64,000 nucleotides of DNA from Alkalinema sp. FACHB-956 (GTDB taxonomy: Bacteria; Cyanobacteriota; Cyanobacteriia; Leptolyngbyales; Leptolyngbyaceae). The position numbers and the translations under genes are program-made. Every line of letters starts with the position of its first letter. The first letter of the stretch is position 1. The notes under the pieces are model-generated. The model saw only the letters and a program-made list of their open reading frames with translations, did no database searches and was not told the origin of the DNA. Of the stretch, positions 29,756 through 37,753 are shown one piece after another. The stretch spans positions 1 through 64,000 of the forward strand of contig NZ_JACJRC010000002.1 of NCBI RefSeq assembly GCF_014697025.1, written 5' to 3'.

Positions 29756-30501
29756 ATATGGCTCCTTTTCTCTAGCAAGATTTCCTGAATGATTGAATCA
29801 AAAAAAATCATTACTCCCCACCCGCACATCGCAATCACTGCAAGACTTACAGCAGATAAAAAATCAAATTATTGAGAAATTAAAAATTTTAGGGATAGCG
29901 TTCAATGAGTAGAATTCAATGGCTAAGAAAAACCTAGAGAATATTATTTAAATTCATGGTTAAATTCATAGTTAAATTCATGTGTAAATTTACAAACTTC
30001 TCTGTTGAAGAAATAGGATTTTGCAAAAGACTGAGATCAAAAGATCCACACTAAAATTAATACTGAAATTAATTGATATTTTCGAGGTTAAGCCAAGTGA
30101 TGGGATAGCAAATTCCAAAACTCAAACTCTCATGCTTCAATCCGAATTTCCCAGGCCACTGTTGCTAGGCCATTACGTTGCTAGGCCATTACGTTTTGGA
30201 ACGCTGCTTTTGTTGAGAAGCTGCTTTTGTTGGGAAATAATTGGTTCGGCAAACTAATTATTTTGGCAAACTATTTTTGGCAAGCTATTGGCTAGCTCAG
30301 AAAGAATCTAGGATCTTGAGGTATCACTTCAACTTGGATCCTAGCACTTCACTTTTTAGAGTTTGTCAGAAATTCATGAATATTGACGATCGAGATCCAA
30401 TCAACTAGCCGATCGAAAATCGGTGAGAAATTAATCTCACCGATCGTCAAGGGCTCAACAAGGGTTCAATTGCTTGCCATTACGTGGTTGCTGCGATCGG
30501 G
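29756..30501. repeat. Gene-free AT-rich region packed with short tandem duplications
   Basis: No credible gene in 746 bp. Several head-to-tail repeats were read: TTAAATTCATGG-type 12-mers x3 (29948-29983); GTTGCTAGGCCATTAC x2 (30161-30192); GCTGCTTTTGTTGAGAA x2 with changes (30203-30236); a looser series of GGCAAACTA/GGCAAGCTA units (about 30248-30290); and CAAGGGCTCAA x2 (30448-30469). A cysE terminator lies at 30419-30444. The frame at 30021-30257 runs through these repeats and is not protein-like. Confidence 0.75.
30419..30444 (-). terminator. Terminator of cysE
   Basis: ATCGGTGAG (30419-30427) pairs with CTCACCGAT (30436-30444); on the minus strand the stem is followed by TTTTCG. It lies downstream of the cysE stop. 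Confidence 0.6.
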
Positions 30502-31287
30502 CTAGATCCCTGCACCATCCAGAAATTCGTTAATGACTTTGTTCCGCAGTTGACAAGACGGCTGGTCTGGACTTTCCAGGAGAGATAGATCGGTGTCCCC
30601 TTGCAGTTCTGACCCCTCCACTGAAGGCATCGCATAGCATTCCGCCAGGGTTTGCCGACTTTGCAGGGATTGCAATTGTTGTTCTAAGGCTTCAATGCGA
30701 TCGACTAAAGCGCGAATCACCTGCGCTTCGGAGTCTGGTAGACGGTTGTGATCCAAAGGTTCAACCCGCTCACCTGCCCGGTAGACCACCCGTCCCGGAA
30801 CCCCTACCACGGTGCAATCCGATGGCACATCCCGCAGCACAACGGATCCGGCCCCAATCCGCACATTATTGCCAATCTGAATGTTGCCGAGAACCTTCGC
30901 ACCTGTACCAACCACGACATTTTCCCCCAGGGTGGGGTGACGTTTGCCACTTTGTTTCCCGGTGCCGCCTAGGGTGACGCCTTGGTAAATCAGGGCATAA
31001 TCCCCCACGATCGCCGTCTCACCGATCACCACACCCATGCCGTGGTCGATGAACACCCCCCGACCGATCGTCGCTCCAGGGTGAATTTCAATCCCCGTCA
31101 CAAAGCGGGCAATGTGGGAAATCAATCGTGGAATAAAGGGCAGCCCTAGCCCATGGAGTGCATGGGCAACCCGATGGAAGAACAACGCCTGCAAACCGGG
31201 ATAACAAAACAGAACTTCGACCCAGTTGCGAGCGGCTGGATCCCGCTCAAAAATAATTTTGAAGTCTTCAACCAGGGTTTTCAGCAC
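30502..31287 (-). CDS. cysE: Serine O-acetyltransferase
   Basis: 261 aa from the GTG at 31287, giving the usual cyanobacterial start MLKTLVEDFKIIFERDPAAR; a TTG ten codons upstream is less likely. CysE acetylates serine with acetyl-CoA, the first step of cysteine synthesis. A helical N-terminal domain is followed by a left-handed hexapeptide-repeat beta helix (GVFIDHGMGVVIGETAIVGD, QGVTLGGTGKQSGKRHP, IRIGAGSVV-type coils). The C-terminal 80 residues form an extra tail with a coiled-coil (RIEALEQQLQSLQSRQ) ending in GAGI, close to the terminal Ile that docks CysK. This suggests a cysteine synthase complex can form. Confidence 0.95.
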   Translation of the reverse strand: MLKTLVEDFKIIFERDPAARNWVEVLFCYPGLQALFFHRVAHALHGLGLPFIPRLISHIARFVTGIEIHPGATIGRGVFIDHGMGVVIGETAIVGDYALIYQGVTLGGTGKQSGKRHPTLGENVVVGTGAKVLGNIQIGNNVRIGAGSVVLRDVPSDCTVVGVPGRVVYRAGERVEPLDHNRLPDSEAQVIRALVDRIEALEQQLQSLQSRQTLAECYAMPSVEGSELQGDTDLSLLESPDQPSCQLRNKVINEFLDGAGI

Positions 31288-31460
31288 GGAGCGCACCTCT
31301 ATCGGCAAGAACACCAATTTCTATCTTAACGGGGTCTTGGGTGAGAGGGAATCGGTAGCCCGATCTACCCTAGGGTTAAAACCGAACTCCCCTCGCGCCA
31401 ACCACCGTTAAAACCGAACCCAAACGCCCCTACCCAAAAATGCAACAAAACATGACAATA

Positions 31461-31508
31461 AAAGTTTACAAGGGTCAAAGTTTACAAGGGTCAAAGTTTA
31501 CAAGGGTC
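31461..31508. repeat. 16-bp tandem repeat, 3 perfect copies
   Basis: AAAGTTTACAAGGGTC occurs three times head to tail at 31461-31476, 31477-31492 and 31493-31508 without a change. Confidence 0.95.
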
Positions 31509-31561
31509 AGTGCAGCGAGGGAACTTCCTAGCGCTCACTTCACTGGACACCATAGTCATTG

Positions 31562-31603
31562 AGCCCAAATAACTAAGCCCAAATAACTGAGCCCAAATAA
31601 ACC
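31562..31603. repeat. 14-bp tandem repeat, 3 copies
   Basis: AGCCCAAATAACTA-type units start at 31562, 31576 and 31590, 18 bp before the next start codon at 31622. Confidence 0.9.
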
Positions 31604-31621
31604 AAGCTGTAAAGGTGCGAT

Positions 31622-31828
31622 ATGTTTCTGACAGAACTTTCTCCATTAATGAAGGAATTAACTCAGCAGCCCGTTGCGTTTATGGGTGGTTTTGTTTCAG
31701 GGTTGCTGAAGCTCAATCTGAATGAGGATCCCATCAAGACTTGGTTGACCAAGCAGGGTATTGATCCCGTGACGACGACTTCAACCAGTGCTCCGTCCAA
31801 TGGGCCTCAGTCCATTTCGATCGATTAG
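31622..31828 (+). CDS. Small conserved-looking hypothetical protein
   Basis: 68 aa, MFLTELSPLMKELTQQPVAF onwards. It has an amphipathic N-terminal helix, a glycine-containing hydrophobic stretch (MGGFVSGLLKLNLNEDPIKT) and a Ser/Thr-rich tail. The first 50 residues have the regular look of a conserved short cyanobacterial protein, but I cannot name the family. ATG follows GGTGCGAT. It stands alone. Confidence 0.55.
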   Translation: MFLTELSPLMKELTQQPVAFMGGFVSGLLKLNLNEDPIKTWLTKQGIDPVTTTSTSAPSNGPQSISID

Positions 31829-32476
31829 TTCTTCGATCGATGAATTCATTGCTCACTGAATCTTCGATCGGGCAAATGCTCAACTAATGATTAAGAACTT
31901 GCAACTTGAATCGCTTGTTCTTTATCAATAGACAACATTGCAAAAGCTGTTACAAAAATTAGCCAGAAATCTAACTGTTTTTGTAGCAGCAATATCCACT
32001 TGGAAAAAAGTTAAGCGCTAGAATTTTGGATCTATTCCCTAGGATAGATTCGCTTCTCGTCCTTGAAAGAGACCTTCTCCCTTGACTGGGATCTCGCCTA
32101 GATTGTCCTCTTGTCCAACTTAAGGTCACCGCTGAGGTCACCGCTGGTAAAGGCGTAGAAAGGTTGATGATACAAGGCTAGCAGCAACGATCGTGTGCCT
32201 GGGGAAATTGTGCTCTTGCTGATGAATCGTTGAACGATTGCTCTAGTGCAGCTGACTGGACGGCTATCTAGAAATTCCATAGTGACGGATTTCTAGCTCA
32301 GCCAAGTTCTGGAAGGTGCATTGGCGAATAACAACTCTTCTCCAGCAGGTTGCTTGTTACCCTAGATCATTCCTTGAAACCTTGCAGCTTGAAGATGTTT
32401 AACTTTGAAGATTTGCAAATTGGAGAGAAGGTCTGGGCAGCAAGTAGCGACGTTACTCGTTCGGAAGTTCAAGCCC
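31829..32476. other. Long 5' region of the RNA-binding protein gene
   Basis: 648 bp with no credible gene. A direct repeat AGGTCACCGCTG x2 is at about 32125-32148. Cyanobacterial rbp genes often have long cold-responsive 5' untranslated leaders, so part of this may be an rbp leader. No defined structure was recognised. Confidence 0.4.
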
Positions 32477-32722
32477 ATGACTATTTACGTTGGAAATCTC
32501 TCCTACAAAGCTACCGAGGATGACTTAAAAGAAGTTTTTGGAGAGTATGGTTCGATCAAGCGCATTGTCGTGCCCACCGATCGCGAGACAGGGCGGGTAC
32601 GTGGCTTTGCCTTTGTGGAGTTAACCGAGTCTGCCCAGGAAGATAATGCCATTAGCGAGTTGGATGGAGCCGAGTGGATGGGACGGCAGTTGCGGTTGAA
32701 CAAGGCAAAACCCAAGGAATAG
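32477..32722 (+). CDS. RRM-type RNA-binding protein (Rbp family)
   Basis: 81 aa from the ATG at 32477. A single RNA recognition motif covers nearly the whole protein: RNP2 is IYVGNL at residues 3-8 and RNP1 is RGFAFVEL near residue 43. The C-terminus (RLNKAKPKE) lacks the glycine-rich tail of the cold-induced RbpA1 type, so it is closer to the tail-less Rbp group. Such proteins bind mRNA and act in cold adaptation or mRNA targeting to membranes. An upstream extension in frame is not RRM-like. Confidence 0.92.
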   Translation: MTIYVGNLSYKATEDDLKEVFGEYGSIKRIVVPTDRETGRVRGFAFVELTESAQEDNAISELDGAEWMGRQLRLNKAKPKE

Positions 32723-32770
32723 AACCAGCCCGAAGGACAGAAGTTTGCTTGGGTGAAAGACTGGTTAGCG

Positions 32771-32798
32771 GTCTAAGCTGGTGAAAACTGGCTTAGAC
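32771..32798. terminator. Hairpin between rbp and the glycosyltransferase gene
   Basis: GTCTAAGC (32771-32778) pairs with GCTTAGAC (32791-32798), followed by TCTTCTGTTT. It separates two converging genes and may end rbp transcription. Confidence 0.55.
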
Positions 32799-32860
32799 TC
32801 TTCTGTTTCCACTTGCTGTTCCCCATAGGATTGCTGGGCCAGATATCCACTGGTGCTCAT

Positions 32861-33901
32861 TTAGGCTAATCGATCGGCTTGCTCTGCCCCGGCAATGCCA
32901 ATCACTTCACGAACTCGATAGATGGGACGACCCTGGGATTCGTGGTAGGTGCGCATTCCCAATTCTGCTAAGAGCCCGAAACTAAACAGTTGTAATCCAC
33001 TAATCAACAGCAACACCGTTAGGGTGAGTAGGGGGCGTTGACCAATGTCTTCCCCGAAAACAATTTTCACGTAGGCCAGATAGCCGCCCAAGAGAATCCC
33101 CATCACCAACGCAATCAGCCCGAACAAGCCAAAAACGTGCATGGGGCGGGTCAGAAACTTGCGCATAAAGGAAATAGTCAGCAAGTCCATGACGACCCGG
33201 AAAGTGCGATCGAGGCCATACTTGCTGTGGCCATAGCGGCGGGCATGGTGTCGCACGGGGACTTCGGTAATCCGCGCCCCTTCAATGAAGGCGAGGGCAG
33301 GCAAAAAGCGATGCAATTCGCCGTATAGGTTTAGGTCGGCCACCAGTTCCGATCGATAGGCTTTGAGGGAACAGCCATAGTCGTGGAGTTTGACGCCGGT
33401 GACTTGCCCAATCAGCCAATTGGCAATCTTAGAGGGAAGGACGCGGGTGAGGGCCTTGTCCTGACGATCCTTGCGCCACCCGCTGACGAGGTCGTAGCCT
33501 TCGTGGAGTTTGTTCCACAGCATAGGAATATCCGCTGGGTCGTTTTGCAAATCACCGTCCAGCGTGACCACAACTTTGCCCTGGGCGTATTTGAACCCAG
33601 CCGCGATCGCGGCGGTTTGCCCATAGTTGCGCCGGAGAATCACGACCCGCAGCTGAGGGCGATCGGCGGCTTGCTGCTTGAGAATTTGATCCGAGCCATC
33701 CTTGGAACCGTCATCGACGCAAATCAGTTCATAGGTCAACCCGCTGTCCACCAAGCTTTGGGCGATCGCGTCGAGCAGAAACGGCAAACTTTCCGCTTCG
33801 TTGTAGATAGGCACAACGATCGATAATTCAGGGTGTGATTCAGGCGTGGCCAGCGGATTGGAGGGAACGGGCGCAGATTCGTAAACAGGGGACATGACCA
33901 T
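32861..33901 (-). CDS. GT2 glycosyltransferase, polyprenyl-phosphate type
   Basis: 346 aa. A GT-A catalytic domain (about 27-240) has VVPIYNEAESLP, the nucleotide-binding CVDDGSKDGS and the metal-binding LDGDLQNDP. Two transmembrane helices follow (about 253-280 and 291-312). The layout matches DPM1/GtrB-like enzymes that move a sugar from UDP- or GDP-sugar to undecaprenyl phosphate at the inner leaflet, or use it for lipid/cell-wall sugars. PVRHHARRYGHSKYGLDR is the conserved motif just before the helices. Start ATG at 33901 with GAAGG upstream. Confidence 0.9.
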   Translation of the reverse strand: MVMSPVYESAPVPSNPLATPESHPELSIVVPIYNEAESLPFLLDAIAQSLVDSGLTYELICVDDGSKDGSDQILKQQAADRPQLRVVILRRNYGQTAAIAAGFKYAQGKVVVTLDGDLQNDPADIPMLWNKLHEGYDLVSGWRKDRQDKALTRVLPSKIANWLIGQVTGVKLHDYGCSLKAYRSELVADLNLYGELHRFLPALAFIEGARITEVPVRHHARRYGHSKYGLDRTFRVVMDLLTISFMRKFLTRPMHVFGLFGLIALVMGILLGGYLAYVKIVFGEDIGQRPLLTLTVLLLISGLQLFSFGLLAELGMRTYHESQGRPIYRVREVIGIAGAEQADRLA

Positions 33902-34047
33902 GACAGCCTTCGGGGAATCTCAAGAGGGCAGAGGCGTGGGGATGAACGGATTAATCGTCAGTGTTAACAGTAACCGTTAACGGCGTGGCGATCTAGTCTA
34001 CCCTAGGGAAAGTTGCAGAGAGTTGGGGGTGATGGCCTCAAGCTGTC

Positions 34048-34166
34048 CGGTCAAGCTGTAGGGGTAAGTTGTTCGGTCAAGCTGTAGGGGTAAGTTGTTC
34101 GGTTGAGCAGTCTATAATTTTCTGTAAATTGTTTGTTACCTTCAGTTGAAATTGTTTGTTACCTTC
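34048..34166. repeat. Two tandem duplications upstream of the peptidase gene
   Basis: A 26-bp unit beginning CGGTCAAGCTGTAGGGGT is present twice exactly (34048-34073, 34074-34099), with a third partial start at 34100. A second repeat, AATTGTTTGTTACCTTC, occurs at 34127-34143 and 34150-34166. Both lie between the glycosyltransferase gene and the GTG at 34190. Confidence 0.9.
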
Positions 34167-34189
34167 TGGATTCATCAAGGAGACTGTGT

Positions 34190-35065
34190 GTGAGTAAGGC
34201 TGGTTGGCCCGGAAAACCCTCAAAACTCTCTTCGTCTTCCTTGGATGATGATTTGCCAGAAGCGACTCGGGAAACGTTAACCAGTCAGCCCCAGAAAAAG
34301 TTGACGCCGCTGATGGGGATCGTTGGGTTGGCGATCGTGGTGGCGATCGGCGGAACGGGTTGGTGGATGACGCGATCTCGTAACCCGATCGCCTCGACAC
34401 CGGCCTCCAATCCCGTGACCAATAATTCCTCCGGTGCTCCGGCGGGAACCGTCCTCAACCATTACCCCTACCCAGAAGCCCCGACAGCAGAATTGGAAGC
34501 AATTACAGCGGATGGCGGGTTGAAACTCCGAAAAGCCGCAGCCCAAGCCTATAAAGAGATGGCTGCCGCAGCCCAAACCGAGGGCATCAGCTTAATGCCG
34601 TTATCTGCCTTTCGATCGATCTCAGAGCAGGAACAGGTGTTTCTCTCACTCAAACAACAACGGATTCAAACAGCGGAGCAACGGGCAGCGGTCAGTGCCC
34701 CTCCCGGCTACAGTGAGCACCATACGGGCTATGCGATCGATATTGGGGATGGCAACGTCCCTGCAACCAACTTAAGTCCCGATTTTGAGCAAACGGCAGC
34801 CTTCAAATGGTTGCAAGCCAATGCACCGCGCTACAACTTTGAAATGTCGTTCCCCAAAAACAATAAACAGGGGGTATCCTACGAACCCTGGCATTGGCGG
34901 TTTGTCGGCGATCGGCAAAGTTTGGAAACCTTCTTTAAAGCCCGAGGCCAGCAACCAGAAAGCCCAGGTTCAACCAGTCCCTCGGTCAGCCCAGACAGTT
35001 CATCCCGAGACAGTTCTCAACCTGAGAGTGCACAGCCTGAAAATACACAGCCTGAAACTCCATAA
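34190..35065 (+). CDS. D-alanyl-D-alanine carboxypeptidase, VanY/M15B family
   Basis: 291 aa from the GTG at 34190, preceded by AAGGAGA. A cytoplasmic Ser-rich stretch is followed by one transmembrane helix (about 41-58), so the catalytic domain is periplasmic. The zinc motifs of the M15B family are complete: SEHHTGYAID (His177, Asp184) and EPWHW (Glu232, His235). It should trim the terminal D-Ala of peptidoglycan stem peptides. The C-terminus is a run of five-residue repeats (SQPES AQPEN TQPET) encoded by a 15-bp tandem repeat that continues beyond the stop codon. Confidence 0.9.
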   Translation: MSKAGWPGKPSKLSSSSLDDDLPEATRETLTSQPQKKLTPLMGIVGLAIVVAIGGTGWWMTRSRNPIASTPASNPVTNNSSGAPAGTVLNHYPYPEAPTAELEAITADGGLKLRKAAAQAYKEMAAAAQTEGISLMPLSAFRSISEQEQVFLSLKQQRIQTAEQRAAVSAPPGYSEHHTGYAIDIGDGNVPATNLSPDFEQTAAFKWLQANAPRYNFEMSFPKNNKQGVSYEPWHWRFVGDRQSLETFFKARGQQPESPGSTSPSVSPDSSSRDSSQPESAQPENTQPETP

Positions 35066-35164
35066 TTTGAAACTCTGTAGCCTGCAATCCTATGGTCTGC
35101 AACCTGATAGTCTGAAATGCCATAGTTTGCAATGGTCTTGTTTGAGACTCCATAACCTGAAAGC
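35015..35164 (+). repeat. 15-bp minisatellite, 10 degenerate units, across a stop codon
   Basis: Ten units of 15 bp were read in register, for example GCACAGCCTGAAAAT, ACACAGCCTGAAACT, CCATAATTTGAAACT and CCATAACCTGAAAGC. The first three are coding (QPE-type repeats). The fourth carries the TAA stop of the peptidase gene, and the remaining six lie downstream, with TAA or TAG at the same place in several units. Confidence 0.92.
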
Positions 35165-35215
35165 TTGCGATAGACAATTCCGGCTGTTTGCATAATTTTG
35201 AAATCCTTCTGTTCT

Positions 35216-35920
35216 ATGAATCAACTGTCTTTAAATCTGGTCGCGATCGCAGTGTTTTTGATGACCCTAACGACACTGTTGGGGCCGTTGCTGCACATTT
35301 CACCAGCGATCCCTGCGATCGCAATTTTTGGAATGATGGCGATCGGGACACTGGATGCCTTTAGCTTTCAAGGACAGGGGCAGAATGTGCTGCTGGACTG
35401 GATCGCAGGCTTTTCTCCCGCCCACCGTGAACGGATTATTCGCCATGAGGCCGGCCATTTCCTGGTGGCGCAGCAATTGGGGATTTCCGTTACTGACTAT
35501 TCCCTGACGGCTTGGGAAGCCTTAAGAAAAGGCTTTGCAGGGCAAGGCGGCATTCAGTTTGATACCCAGGAGTTGGATCAGCAATTGCAACAGGGTAAAC
35601 TTTCGGCGCAGTGGCTCGATCGCTTCTGCACGGTCTGGATGGCAGGCATTGCAGCGGAAAAATGGCAGTATGGCAATGCTGAGGGCGGATCGGACGATCG
35701 GCTCAAGCTACGGGCTGTGCTGAACCACCTCAAATTCTCCGATGCTGAAGCTGAACAAAAGGAACGGCTCTGTGTTCTGCGGGCGAAAACGCTGTTGGAA
35801 GAAAACTCGGCAGCTTACGACGCCTTGGTGGAAGCGTTAACCCGTCGGGACTCCGTAGCTGACTGCCAAGCAGCTTTAGCCGCCCATTTGACCTCTACGA
35901 TAATCAACCAAGTGGCTTAA
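35216..35920 (+). CDS. Membrane-bound peptidase M41-like protein without AAA domain
   Basis: 234 aa from the ATG at 35216. Two N-terminal hydrophobic segments (about 6-27 and 31-49) are followed by a soluble domain with the zinc motif IIRHEAGHFLVAQQLGI (His76-Glu77-x-x-His80) and a later EGGSDDRLKLR that fits the third ligand region of FtsH-type peptidases. There is no ATPase domain, so it is a stand-alone M41-like protease or a regulatory pseudoprotease-like partner. Related stand-alone forms occur in cyanobacteria and plastids. The last codons QVA-stop are part of a 16-bp tandem duplication. Confidence 0.75.
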   Translation: MNQLSLNLVAIAVFLMTLTTLLGPLLHISPAIPAIAIFGMMAIGTLDAFSFQGQGQNVLLDWIAGFSPAHRERIIRHEAGHFLVAQQLGISVTDYSLTAWEALRKGFAGQGGIQFDTQELDQQLQQGKLSAQWLDRFCTVWMAGIAAEKWQYGNAEGGSDDRLKLRAVLNHLKFSDAEAEQKERLCVLRAKTLLEENSAAYDALVEALTRRDSVADCQAALAAHLTSTIINQVA

Positions 35921-35940
35921 TTAACAAGTGGCTTAATTAA
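35909..35940. repeat. 16-bp tandem duplication holding both convergent stop codons
   Basis: CAAGTGGCTTAATTAA is present twice, exactly, at 35909-35924 and 35925-35940. Copy 1 contains the stop of the M41-like gene (35918-35920); copy 2 contains the minus-strand stop of the AI-2E family gene (35937-35939). Confidence 0.95.
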
Positions 35941-37193
35941 TCTGCTGTTTGGTCTTGAGATTCCCGCGATTCTGGAGACTCTTCCAATTGGGAGTCGGTA
36001 GTGGATCGATCGATCGATCGATCGATCACTGGTTCGCCGGAATGCCGTTGGAGAATAACCAAAGGTTCAATATCATCTGTGGCGGCTGGAGTCTGCTCGG
36101 GTGAATTCTTGCCGGTTGTTTGGGAGATATTAGCTTGAGCGGTCTGTAACCTAGGCACGATCGAAAAGTCTGCTTCAGTCCACTGATCCAAAATATCTTT
36201 AACGACAATTTCGTGGATCCAAACTTGGCCGACTACCGTTAAGGGTAAGGCCAGCAACAATCCCAGAAAACCAAAAAATGTCGCAAAGAAAAACTGCGAT
36301 AACAAGGTTACGGCAGGAATTAGAGAAACCTGTTGGGCCATGACGTAGGGGGTCAAAACATTGGTTTCCAACTGCTGCACCGCAAAGTAGAGCAGTAGAA
36401 CAGCAACGGATTTCCAGGGAGCATCCAGCAGCGCGATCGCCATGGGAGGCACCACACTAACCGCAGGGCCAATGTTGGGAATAAAGGTTAGCAAACCCGC
36501 CAAAATGCCGTTGGCAAAGGGCAGGGGAATATGCAGAATCCACAAACCTAGGCCGCTAAAGCCCCCAATCACCACCATATTGAACAAAATTCCCACCAGC
36601 CAGCCCCGCAGCGATTCTTCACACTTGAGCAAAATCTCATTGATGCGGCGACGGTAAAACGATGGGAAACAGCGAACAAAGACCCGACGGTATTGGTCAG
36701 GATCCACCAAAAACATGATGGCGAGGATCATCACTAGCAGGATATTTAAAATAGCTCCCAAGGTGCCGGAAAAGAAGGCTAAGGAACCGCCGAGCAGCCG
36801 ATTTGCTAAAGGTTGTAGCTGAGGAATCAGGCTATTAACATCGGGTAATGAAGACTGGAGAAAAGGTGGCGCAAAGCTCCGGGCATCGTCTAGCCAAGTG
36901 TTGACCCGATCGAGTCCCTTGGGAAACAGGGTGGTTAATTGCTGAAATTGGTCGGCGAAGGGGGGAATAATCAACCACATTGACAGGAATAGAATGCCGA
37001 AAATCCCCACGATCGACACAATGAGCGAGGGTGCTCGCTTAATTCCCAGTTTTTGAATTTGCCGTGCTCCCGTATTTAAGGCAGAGGCCAGCACCACAGC
37101 GGCAAAAATCAGCATCAACACATTGCGAATTTGCCAGAGAATAAATAGTGCAATGCCCAAAGCCAAAAGGCCTACCCAATGTCCTAACTCCAT
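35937..37193 (-). CDS. AI-2E/PerM family membrane transporter-like protein
   Basis: 418 aa from the ATG at 37193, which has AGGAGG 11 bp upstream; a TTG at 37232 lacks a site. About eight hydrophobic helices are seen, with the family features of a long central loop (residues about 70-150) and the PLTVVGQVWIHEIVVKDIL end. Members export signals or metabolites or act as Na+/H+ antiporters; the substrate is unknown. The hydrophilic C-terminal tail is coded partly by a (GATC)6 run, giving VIDRSIDRS, and the stop lies in a 16-bp duplication. Confidence 0.88.
   Translation of the reverse strand: MELGHWVGLLALGIALFILWQIRNVLMLIFAAVVLASALNTGARQIQKLGIKRAPSLIVSIVGIFGILFLSMWLIIPPFADQFQQLTTLFPKGLDRVNTWLDDARSFAPPFLQSSLPDVNSLIPQLQPLANRLLGGSLAFFSGTLGAILNILLVMILAIMFLVDPDQYRRVFVRCFPSFYRRRINEILLKCEESLRGWLVGILFNMVVIGGFSGLGLWILHIPLPFANGILAGLLTFIPNIGPAVSVVPPMAIALLDAPWKSVAVLLLYFAVQQLETNVLTPYVMAQQVSLIPAVTLLSQFFFATFFGFLGLLLALPLTVVGQVWIHEIVVKDILDQWTEADFSIVPRLQTAQANISQTTGKNSPEQTPAATDDIEPLVILQRHSGEPVIDRSIDRSTTDSQLEESPESRESQDQTAD
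36004..36027. repeat. (GATC)6 microsatellite inside a coding region
   Basis: Six uninterrupted GATC units lie within the 3' part of the AI-2E family gene. A change of one or two units would shift the frame of the last 20-odd residues. Confidence 0.95.
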
Positions 37194-37244
37194 CACTTCT
37201 TCTGCCTCCTGCGTGATCAATTCGACTGCCAATAGATTTCTGAC

Positions 37245-37469
37245 CTATGGATTGGAGGGGGTCGATCGATCTGATGACAGAGCACGATCGGGGGCGATTT
37301 GCGATCGCACGGCTAACCCTCCCGCTACGACGACTGTGGGCAGAAGAACTGCAATGAGCGCATTCATGGGTGTGGGTGCGATCGTGATATTGGGCGCGAG
37401 GTATTTAATCCCTAGGGTAATCACGATGGACGCGGCCAAAACCTTAAGTACAGTTCCAAAATGATTCAT
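37245..37469 (-). CDS. Small two-helix membrane protein
   Basis: 74 aa from the ATG at 37469 (MNHFGTVLKVLAASIVITLG). Two hydrophobic helices (about 4-20 and 33-53) and a short charged tail. It has the look of a conserved short cyanobacterial membrane protein. Function unknown. It lies 51 bp upstream of the AI-2E family gene on the same strand and could be cotranscribed. Confidence 0.6.
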   Translation of the reverse strand: MNHFGTVLKVLAASIVITLGIKYLAPNITIAPTPMNALIAVLLPTVVVAGGLAVRSQIAPDRALSSDRSTPSNP

Positions 37470-37640
37470 ACAATGAGGGTTTGATGATAGAGGGTTTGAT
37501 AACACTGGAGCAAAGATAAAATACTATCTCCAAAGAAATCTGGAAGAAACGTCTTCATTGTCTCCAATAATGCCCGATCGGCGCTCCCTAATTTTGGCTT
37601 AGGTAAGATTGAGTCGATGGTGATCTCCCGGTGAGCTTCC

Positions 37641-37752
37641 CACTGATCGCTTTTGTCACTGATCACTTTTGCCACTGATCGCTTTTGTTACTAATGGCTT
37701 GTGCCACTAATGTCTTGTGCCACTAATGGCTTTGACGACTGATTGCTTTTGC
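37641..37752 (+). repeat. 16-bp minisatellite, 7 units, ending at a start codon
   Basis: Units such as CACTGATCGCTTTTGT, TACTAATGGCTTGTGC and CACTAATGGCTTTGAC repeat seven times from 37641 to 37752, one base before the ATG at 37754. The first codons of the gene (ATGGCTTGGGCC) resemble the ATGGCTTGTGCC core of the units, so the array may have grown from the gene start. Confidence 0.92.
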
Positions 37753-37753
37753 T

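Larger units (their letters stand above)
31288..31621. other. Repeat-rich spacer between cysE and a small gene
   Basis: 334 bp without a gene. It should carry the cysE promoter (minus) and that of the gene at 31622 (plus). Two tandem repeat arrays occupy much of it and are listed separately. Confidence 0.5.

Noticed and set aside
30021-30257. 78-codon plus-strand frame
   Set aside because: It runs through several short tandem duplications, has no ribosome site, and the translation has no protein-like pattern.
34986-35177. Minus-strand frame with a five-residue repeat resembling pentapeptide repeats
   Set aside because: It is the antisense reading of the 15-bp minisatellite, without a ribosome site; the register follows the repeat, not a gene.
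37466-37675. 69-codon minus-strand frame
   Set aside because: It overlaps the start of the small membrane protein and extends into the 16-bp repeat array; composition is not protein-like.
37641-37752. Possible CRISPR array
   Set aside because: Units of 16 bp are directly adjacent without spacers. The same holds for the arrays at 31461 and 35015. No CRISPR array is seen in the window.
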